A DNA stretch of 64,000 nt from Blautia schinkii DSM 10518 (GTDB taxonomy: Bacteria > Bacillota > Clostridia > Lachnospirales > Lachnospiraceae): NCBI GenBank assembly GCA_000702025.1, contig KL370851.1, forward strand, positions 326,005-390,004, read 5' to 3'. How positions within the stretch are numbered: the stretch's first letter is position 1; each line of letters begins with the position of its first letter. Below, piece after piece: positions 58,828 to 64,000 of this stretch. Under the pieces are notes generated by a model. The model was not told the origin of the DNA and made no database searches. It was given only the letters and a program-made list of their open reading frames with translations. Both the position numbers and the translations under genes were made by a program.

Positions 58828-59625
58828 ATGCCTACCACATATACACATGATTTATTCGGAAAAAAGGTGTATGCAAAGCTCCCCGGTGAGATGAAAAAAG
58901 TCATCCGGGAAAATGGAGAGCTATACCGTATCGGGCTTCATGGGCCGGATATTTTGTTTTATTTCATGATGTCCAAGAACCCGGTGAGCCGGTTCGGAGT
59001 GACTATGCATCACGAAAAAGCGAGAGCTTTCTTTGAGCAGGGGATGGAGCGTGTGCGGGAGAGCGCAGATGAGGCGCTTCTTTCCTATTTGCTGGGCTTT
59101 GGCTGCCATTATCTGCTGGATTCCACCTGCCATCCATATGTGAACCGCATAGCGGAAGAGGGTGTAGTATCACACACTTTGCTGGAAAAGGAGTTTGACC
59201 GCACCTTGATGCTGGAGCAGGGGAAAAATCCACTGCATTTTTATCCGTCAGATTGTATTGTGCCGCGGATGTCCAGTGCCAAAGTCATCCATAAGGTACT
59301 GCCCTTAATCCGCACAATCAACATCTACATTTCTCTAAAAATGATGAAGTTCATGACAAACGCTATGGTATATGACGACGGCGGGAGACGGAGAAAATGG
59401 CTTGCACGCCTTTTCGCCCTGGCGGGAAAGAAGAACGCCAAGACTTTGCTTGACCATTTTATGACAGAAACGCCTGCGCCCGAATGCGCCAAGCCCGTAG
59501 AGGAATTGAAAAAGCTCTACGAGGAAGCCTTAGAAAAGGCCCCTGCAGAGCTTGAGAGTCTGTATGCACTTTCTGTGGAGCCGGGACATCTGTCAGAGCG
59601 CTGGAATCAGACATATAGCGGCTGA
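58828..59625 (+). CDS. Zinc-dependent phospholipase C-like protein
   Basis: A 265-residue helical protein of the zinc-dependent phospholipase C-like family. Metal-binding histidines and aspartates are spread as in the family: TTYTHDLFG, GLHGPDILFY, TMHHEKA, GFGCHYLLDSTCHPYV and VSHTLLEKEFDR. No signal peptide is visible, so unlike secreted toxins it should act inside the cell, perhaps on phospholipids. It follows scpB closely and is probably co-transcribed. It converges on the ArsR gene with three bases between stops. Confidence 0.85.
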   Translation: MPTTYTHDLFGKKVYAKLPGEMKKVIRENGELYRIGLHGPDILFYFMMSKNPVSRFGVTMHHEKARAFFEQGMERVRESADEALLSYLLGFGCHYLLDSTCHPYVNRIAEEGVVSHTLLEKEFDRTLMLEQGKNPLHFYPSDCIVPRMSSAKVIHKVLPLIRTINIYISLKMMKFMTNAMVYDDGGRRRKWLARLFALAGKKNAKTLLDHFMTETPAPECAKPVEELKKLYEEALEKAPAELESLYALSVEPGHLSERWNQTYSG

Positions 59626-59628
59626 AGA

Positions 59629-60015
59629 TTATTCCAGAACATGGTCCATGCCCTGTCGGAGGATGGTATACACATGGTCGTCCGACAAGGAATAAAAAAC
59701 AGTCTTGCCGTCGCGGCGGAATTTCACCAGGCGGCTCTGCTTGAGTACGCGGAGCTGGTGTGAAATTGCGCTCTGAGTCATATCCAGTACGTCCGCAATA
59801 TCACACACACAAAGCTCCTGGCCGGAGAGTGCGTAGAGGATACGGATTCTGGTGGGGTCTCCGAACACCTTAAACAGGTCGGCCAAATCCTGGAGAAGCT
59901 GGGGACTCTCGATTACATGCCGTTCGATATGCTCATGTATATGCTTTTCACTGCACAGCGGAGGCGCTGTGCTTTCTTTTTCTTTATCATTTAATCTGTC
60001 ATTCATTTTTTTCAC
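59629..60015 (-). CDS. ArsR/SmtB-family metal-responsive repressor
   Basis: A 128-residue winged-helix repressor. The DNA-binding helix pair is ELCVCDIADVLDMTQSAISH followed by QLRVLKQSRLVKFRRDGKTV. The C-terminal helix has D-X-H-X10-H-X2-E (DDHVYTILRQGMDHVLE), the zinc site pattern of SmtB. CVC in the recognition region could add a soft-metal site, and the N-terminus has histidines (EKHIHEHIERH). No exporter or metallothionein gene adjoins it, so its target is unknown. It is divergent from the second carboxypeptidase gene. Confidence 0.9.
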   Translation of the reverse strand: MKKMNDRLNDKEKESTAPPLCSEKHIHEHIERHVIESPQLLQDLADLFKVFGDPTRIRILYALSGQELCVCDIADVLDMTQSAISHQLRVLKQSRLVKFRRDGKTVFYSLSDDHVYTILRQGMDHVLE

Positions 60016-60201
60016 CTCTTGCAGTTATCATACACGAAATAGTGAAAATCCGCAAGAACAATCATAATCCGGACAAGGCCGCATAAGATATACTTAGATA
60101 CCTGCCCGCCCTATGCATTGCTCTGCATTTTGCGCTAGCCTGCGTTTACGGCAGATTGTGAAGCGGACAGTCGTTCTTAGAAACAGTTTGTGAGGTGGAG
60201 T

Positions 60202-61713
60202 ATGAAAATCAGACAGATTGCTGCAGTCAGCGTACTCACGGCTGCTATGGTTGTTTCACAGGTATCCTCAGCCGCCGGCGGGGATATGTCCCAAGTAGTA
60301 CAAATGGTTCCTGATCTCGTCGAAATGGTAAAAAGCACTCAGGCAGGAGCAGAAATACAGACAGGAACAAACTTACAGACAGGAGCAGGCTTACAGGCAG
60401 GAGCAGGCTTACAGGCAGGAGCAGACTTAGAGACAGGAATAAATGTACAGACAGAAACAAACGTACAGGCAGGAGCAAACGTACAGACAGGGAAAGACAC
60501 ACAGATAGAAGGAGACATGCAGACGGGAGCAGATACACAGACGACTGCAGAAACAGAGACAGACACACTTATTCAGACATTGGCAGATGGAGTTTCCGAG
60601 GACAGTCCCGGAAATCTCTATGCACTATCTGCAGTGCTCATGGATGCGGATTCCGGCCGCGTACTTTACGAAAAAGACGGTGAAGTGCCCAGAGCCAATG
60701 CCAGTACGACCAAGGTAATGACCTGTATTCTGGCTCTTGAGAACGCTCCGGGAGACGACTATGTGACAGTATCGGCAAATGCCGCCGCCCAGCCCGATGT
60801 CCAGCTCAACATCCGGGAAGGAGAGCAGTATTACCTGGAGGACCTCCTCTATTCCCTGATGCTCAAAAGCCACAACGATTCTGCCGTAGCCATTGCGGAG
60901 CACATCGGCGGCTCAGTCGCAGGCTTCGCAAAAATGATGAATGACAAAGCAAAAGAGATTGGCTGCACAGACACACATTTTGTCACCCCCAACGGCCTGG
61001 ACGCCAAAGACAGCGGCGGGGAGCACCATACCACAGCCCGCGATCTGGCCCTTATCATGCGCTACGCCATTCGTAACAAAACATTTCTCCACATCACAGA
61101 AACCAAGGACTACACCTTTTCTGATATCAGTAAAAAACGGCAATTCAGCATACATAACGCCAACGCCCTCTTAGACATGAGGGACGGCGTACTCTCAGGA
61201 AAAACCGGATTTACCGGAAACGCAGGCTACTGCTACGTATGCGCCTGCGAAGAGAACGGAAAAACCTTCATCGTAGCCCTCTTAGGCTGCGGCTGGCCCA
61301 ACCACAAAACATACAAATGGAGTGACACAAAAGCCCTTCTAAGCTATGGAAATACCAATTACAGCTACCGCACCTACTGGAGCGAGCCCACTCTTAAAAA
61401 CATAAAAGTCGAAGGCGGCGTCTCTGACACCCTGGGCGTCGGCGTCCCCATATACCTCACCGGCACATACAACATTCCCCCCGAAGAAAAAACAAAAAAA
61501 CTCCTCCTAAAAGCCGACGAAAAGCCCGAATGCCGTGTCACCCTTCCCAATACCCTGGAAGCCCCTGTCCGCAAGGGGCAGCAGATTGGTAAAATCACCT
61601 ACTATCTCGATGAACAGAAATTGGGAGAATACCCGATTTTGGCGGAGAAGAGCGTTGAGAAGCTGAATTTTACTTGGTGTGTCAATAAAGTGTTTCATGA
61701 TTTTTTTCACTGA
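60202..61713 (+). CDS. D-Ala-D-Ala carboxypeptidase with N-terminal hexapeptide repeat linker
   Basis: An exported 503-residue penicillin-binding protein that trims peptidoglycan. Signal peptide about residues 1-25; then a hexapeptide repeat region (residues 44-121); then the catalytic domain with STTK (NASTTKVMTC), SHN (LKSHNDSAVAIAEH) and KTG (LSGKTGFTGNAG); and a C-terminal domain like that of the other carboxypeptidase (LEAPVRKGQQIGKITYY). The repeat region probably acts as a spacer. ATG 60202 follows GAGGTGGAG; an upstream GTG at 60190 is less likely. From about 60950 to 61560 codons end mainly in A or C. Confidence 0.92.
   Translation: MKIRQIAAVSVLTAAMVVSQVSSAAGGDMSQVVQMVPDLVEMVKSTQAGAEIQTGTNLQTGAGLQAGAGLQAGADLETGINVQTETNVQAGANVQTGKDTQIEGDMQTGADTQTTAETETDTLIQTLADGVSEDSPGNLYALSAVLMDADSGRVLYEKDGEVPRANASTTKVMTCILALENAPGDDYVTVSANAAAQPDVQLNIREGEQYYLEDLLYSLMLKSHNDSAVAIAEHIGGSVAGFAKMMNDKAKEIGCTDTHFVTPNGLDAKDSGGEHHTTARDLALIMRYAIRNKTFLHITETKDYTFSDISKKRQFSIHNANALLDMRDGVLSGKTGFTGNAGYCYVCACEENGKTFIVALLGCGWPNHKTYKWSDTKALLSYGNTNYSYRTYWSEPTLKNIKVEGGVSDTLGVGVPIYLTGTYNIPPEEKTKKLLLKADEKPECRVTLPNTLEAPVRKGQQIGKITYYLDEQKLGEYPILAEKSVEKLNFTWCVNKVFHDFFH
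60331..60564 (+). repeat. Thirteen 18-bp units coding a hexapeptide repeat
   Basis: In-frame 18-bp repeats encode X-X-[LVI]-Q-[TA]-G units such as AEIQTG, TNLQTG, AGLQAG (twice), TNVQAG, ANVQTG, GDMQTG; the last units are more diverged. Two AGLQAG units are adjacent and near identical in DNA, which suggests recent slippage. Confidence 0.92.
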
Positions 61714-61738
61714 AATCAAACCGCAAAGGAAAACGCAA

Positions 61739-61760
61739 AGGGTCCGTTGCGCCGGACCCT
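61739..61760. terminator. GC-rich hairpin after the second carboxypeptidase gene
   Basis: AGGGTCCG / CGGACCCT with a six-base loop. There is no T tract, so terminator function is uncertain. It lies between converging genes. Confidence 0.45.
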
Positions 61761-61858
61761 CTGCACACCCTTCGCGCTTTTTAAAAGGAGTTCGGCGTTT
61801 TGTAGGGCGGGAAGTTGTTGACTTGGATTTTCTGGCCGGGGGAGCGGCAGGCGTAAGG

Positions 61859-62494
61859 TTAAAAAGATTTGCCACGCGTTCTTTTGAGTATGAGAATATT
61901 GATGGTGGTGCAAATGGTGATATAGATTAGCCAGCAGAGGCCGAAGGTGATGAATGAATTTCCTAGCAGGGGGATTGGTGCGAGGAGTCCCCGGAAACCT
62001 CCGAACAACCCGTCAAAAATGTTGAAGCAGCAGGATAGGGGGATGAGTGGCAGGATCCATATGTTGGGTAAGATGAAAAATAGTTTGGCTTTAGTTTTAT
62101 CTTTTGTGTCAATTAGCTGACCGGTCAGGAATATGCCTGTACCTATCAGCATGATAATAAGTCCTAAGCCAATGGCATAAGTCATTTGCCGTTCAAGCCA
62201 TACGATTATGGATGCAACCAAACCGATACCATTCAGAATCGTGCCAACGATAGAGAAAACTGCCGCACTCCATTTCTTTTCAAGTTTGCGTTTGGGTTCA
62301 ATTCCTTTTAAAAGAAAGTCAGTTGTCGTATCAAAATAATCACTCAATAAAATGATTCTTTCAACATCAGGAACACTTTGTTCGCTTTCCCATTTAGAAA
62401 CTGCCTGTCTGGAAACACCAATTTTATCCGCAAGCTCTTCCTGTGATATCCCCTTCGACTTCCTCAAATGCTGTATCCTGTCCCCTATATTCAT
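61859..62494 (-). CDS. XRE-family regulator with membrane domain
   Basis: A 211-residue protein. Residues 1-65 are an XRE helix-turn-helix (QEELADKIGVSRQAVSKWES, VPDVERIILLSDYF). The rest has about four membrane helices (AVFSIVGTILNGIGLVASII, YAIGLGLIIMLIGTGIFLTG, a third near residues 145-160, and FITFGLCWLIYITICTTINI). It is thus a membrane-bound DNA-binding protein, a type common in Clostridia and of mostly unknown signal. TAGGAGGA precedes ATG 62494. It lies downstream of the condensation-domain gene on the same strand, 117 bases away. Confidence 0.88.
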   Translation of the reverse strand: MNIGDRIQHLRKSKGISQEELADKIGVSRQAVSKWESEQSVPDVERIILLSDYFDTTTDFLLKGIEPKRKLEKKWSAAVFSIVGTILNGIGLVASIIVWLERQMTYAIGLGLIIMLIGTGIFLTGQLIDTKDKTKAKLFFILPNIWILPLIPLSCCFNIFDGLFGGFRGLLAPIPLLGNSFITFGLCWLIYITICTTINILILKRTRGKSF

Positions 62495-62611
62495 GCTTAA
62501 ATCCTCCTATATTATTTGATGACAAAATGATAGCAAAAACAAACATTACAGGCCACCATTCTCACCTCGCAATCCTGCAACTGATGGTTGCAAATCCGCT
62601 ATGTCAGAATA

Positions 62612-63832
62612 TTATCTTTCAGCAACTAAATTTGATGTACATATTTTCATATGATTATTAACCGTTAGTACACCCCAAGTTTTTTTGTTGGCTGGTGAAG
62701 CAGGTGGGATAAAAATAGCTTCTGCAATTACACTACTTTGAATTTTGCCTAAATTGGTAATGCTATAACCGTTTTGTGAACCATATCCAAACATATTTCT
62801 TCCCACAAATGTCCCTGTGTTACTTCCAAAATCTCCTAATGTAGATATTGCAACAGCGTCAATCAGCTCTGGCAGCATATGTATATAACAGGCAAGCACA
62901 AGCATTTCTTTCTGTGGGTGTTGACGTATGTTTATGACTTGTGACGATACGCGTTTGGCAAGGGTAATAACATGTTCCTCGTTCTTTTTCACGGAAACGC
63001 TAAAAGCAGTAGAATAATTTCCCATTGCCCCTTTTCTATAGCATTTTGTCTGATTACGAATATCGGCTGCAATAACCACCTTATTTGTATGCTCTTCCAA
63101 CATCATCTTTGCAATCAGCCAGTCGTTTACAGAAACACCTTGTTGTTTGCATAAAGTCAGTATTTCTTCTAACCTCTCATTACAAACGGTGAAAATCTCC
63201 CGTTTCATTTCGTGTTTTTGAATATAGTCTCTTTCAAATGCGCTATATTCCTCATACATAACTTGCCGCCCTTCTTTTTTCCACCTTCTGTTTGCGTCAC
63301 CTATGATCAATTTACTGATAAGAGGTAAATCGCTGTTTGAGGGAAGATCGTTTAAACATTGAATTAGGCGTTCCGGGGCAAATTGCGGTATTACTCCGTT
63401 AGCATAATGCTCTGCAAATTCCTCTGCCAGTTGTAAAAGCCCTCTGCCGTCACACAAAAGATGGTGGGCAATAAAAAGAATTTGAAATTCATTATCCTTT
63501 GGATAGACCACTACTTTTAGCAGACTTTCTTTCTTGACATTCCACCCGCGGACAGATATTTCTTCATAATCCTGTTGCCACAAAGCGACTTCATCTTTTA
63601 CGATTACAGGAATATTCAGATAATCTTGTCTCTGATAATAAAATCTGCCAGTGTCCGTTTCCTCTGCAATTAAACTTTGCAGAAACGGGTGCACTTTTTG
63701 AAGAGTGTCTATGCTTTGTCTTAGCTGTCCTTCATCATAATTGCTTTCTATTTTTGCCATAATTCCAAAGTGCATATTAGGACACATAAAATGTGCACGT
63801 TCTGTATACAAATAATTTTTAACTGATTCCAT
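62612..63832 (-). CDS. Stand-alone condensation-domain acyltransferase-like protein
   Basis: A 406-residue protein with the fold of NRPS condensation domains and related acyl- or acetyltransferases. The catalytic HHXXXDG motif is HHLLCDG in FIAHHLLCDGRGLLQLAEEF (about residues 120-140). No carrier or adenylation domain is attached. The start ATG 63832 follows TTGGAGAAAAAAT; a longer reading to 63874 lies inside the upstream MFS gene. It overlaps that gene by 14 bases, so the pair is translationally coupled and may make and export an acylated small molecule or lipid. That role is inference. Confidence 0.8.
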   Translation of the reverse strand: MESVKNYLYTERAHFMCPNMHFGIMAKIESNYDEGQLRQSIDTLQKVHPFLQSLIAEETDTGRFYYQRQDYLNIPVIVKDEVALWQQDYEEISVRGWNVKKESLLKVVVYPKDNEFQILFIAHHLLCDGRGLLQLAEEFAEHYANGVIPQFAPERLIQCLNDLPSNSDLPLISKLIIGDANRRWKKEGRQVMYEEYSAFERDYIQKHEMKREIFTVCNERLEEILTLCKQQGVSVNDWLIAKMMLEEHTNKVVIAADIRNQTKCYRKGAMGNYSTAFSVSVKKNEEHVITLAKRVSSQVINIRQHPQKEMLVLACYIHMLPELIDAVAISTLGDFGSNTGTFVGRNMFGYGSQNGYSITNLGKIQSSVIAEAIFIPPASPANKKTWGVLTVNNHMKICTSNLVAER

Positions 63833-64000
63833 ATTTTTTCTCCAATTCAATATTTTCACGCAAAGCAATATCATTCAACACCTTGTCCTGATGTGCTTCA
63901 ATGGCTAATAAGATTAGCAAAACAGCGAATACCGATCCTGCCAAAAACAAAGTAATTGAAGAAAGCCAATGCCACCCTGCCGCCCACAATAAAATACCAG
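63819..64000 (-). CDS. MFS-type transporter, C-terminal end only
   Basis: The last ~60 codons of a gene that enters from the right edge. The product ends with two hydrophobic helices (ILLWAAGWHWLSSITLFLAG, then VFAVLLILLAIEA) and a polar tail NDIALRENIELEKKYGIS. This pattern suits the end of a major-facilitator transporter, but too little is visible to be certain. Its stop codon lies inside the start of the condensation-domain gene. Confidence 0.55.
   Translation of the reverse strand, partial: GILLWAAGWHWLSSITLFLAGSVFAVLLILLAIEAHQDKVLNDIALRENIELEKKYGIS

Noticed and set aside
60331..60564. CRISPR array
   Set aside because: The repeats are 18-bp in-frame coding units without spacers.

Overview
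The window reads as ordinary chromosome from a Gram-positive anaerobe of the Clostridia, most probably a Lachnospiraceae gut bacterium. The grounds are pyruvate formate-lyase with its activase, T-box leaders on tRNA-synthetase genes, the remA-gmk-rpoZ order, strong AGGAGG ribosome sites, a chorion-class cysteine-rich protein and low-to-moderate GC content. I see no rRNA, tRNA, prophage, CRISPR array or intact insertion sequence. The family-level assignment is inference.

Layout. 1-2 kb: a pyruvate formate-lyase split into two genes (catalytic body, then a separate glycyl-radical protein) followed by pflA. 2-6.2 kb: an AraC regulator divergent from a secreted glycoside hydrolase. 6.3-7.7 kb: an Rpn-type nuclease gene whose 3' end has been duplicated into a free-standing small gene. 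8-13 kb: two tandem secreted Ig/Fn3-like paralogues. 13-18.2 kb: T-box-leuS, a GNAT acetyltransferase and an ABC-F ATPase. 18.3-19.2 kb: an inverted pair of long hairpin elements. 19.3-23 kb: an orphan PTS EIIC with an HD protein, then rqcH. 23.4 kb: a single hairpin element. 23.8-29.2 kb: yicC-remA-gmk-rpoZ-rimO-pgsA-cinA. 29.2-32 kb: small unknown genes, a cysteine-rich protein and a secreted cell-wall hydrolase. 32-43 kb: membrane MutS-like ATPase, rnhA, T-box-tyrS, alaS, rpsU, cls and a DEAD-box helicase. 43-50 kb: XRE regulator with an ABC exporter, then a two-component system and a secreted acidic protein. 50-52.5 kb: a structured intergenic region, a D,D-carboxypeptidase and a second inverted pair of hairpin elements. 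52.6-61.7 kb: ABC exporter, nudC, a MoeA-like protein, phosphoesterase, scpAB, a Zn-phospholipase-like protein, ArsR and a second D,D-carboxypeptidase. 61.8-64 kb: a membrane XRE regulator, a condensation-domain protein and the end of an MFS transporter.

The strongest candidate for something undescribed is a family of five ~250-bp elements (18.36, 18.97, 23.43, 51.83 and 52.19 kb). Each has a conserved ~106-nt core enclosed by 48-55-nt arms. The arms are almost perfectly self-complementary within a copy but unrelated in sequence between copies. Two inner stems show compensatory changes between copies, so the fold is what is conserved. Four copies form two inverted pairs, and three copies end within about 40 bp of a promoter-like sequence.

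Other points worth following are the natural split of pyruvate formate-lyase, the Rpn gene with a ribosome site at an internal start that is also present as a separate duplicated gene, and a structured region upstream of the first carboxypeptidase gene.
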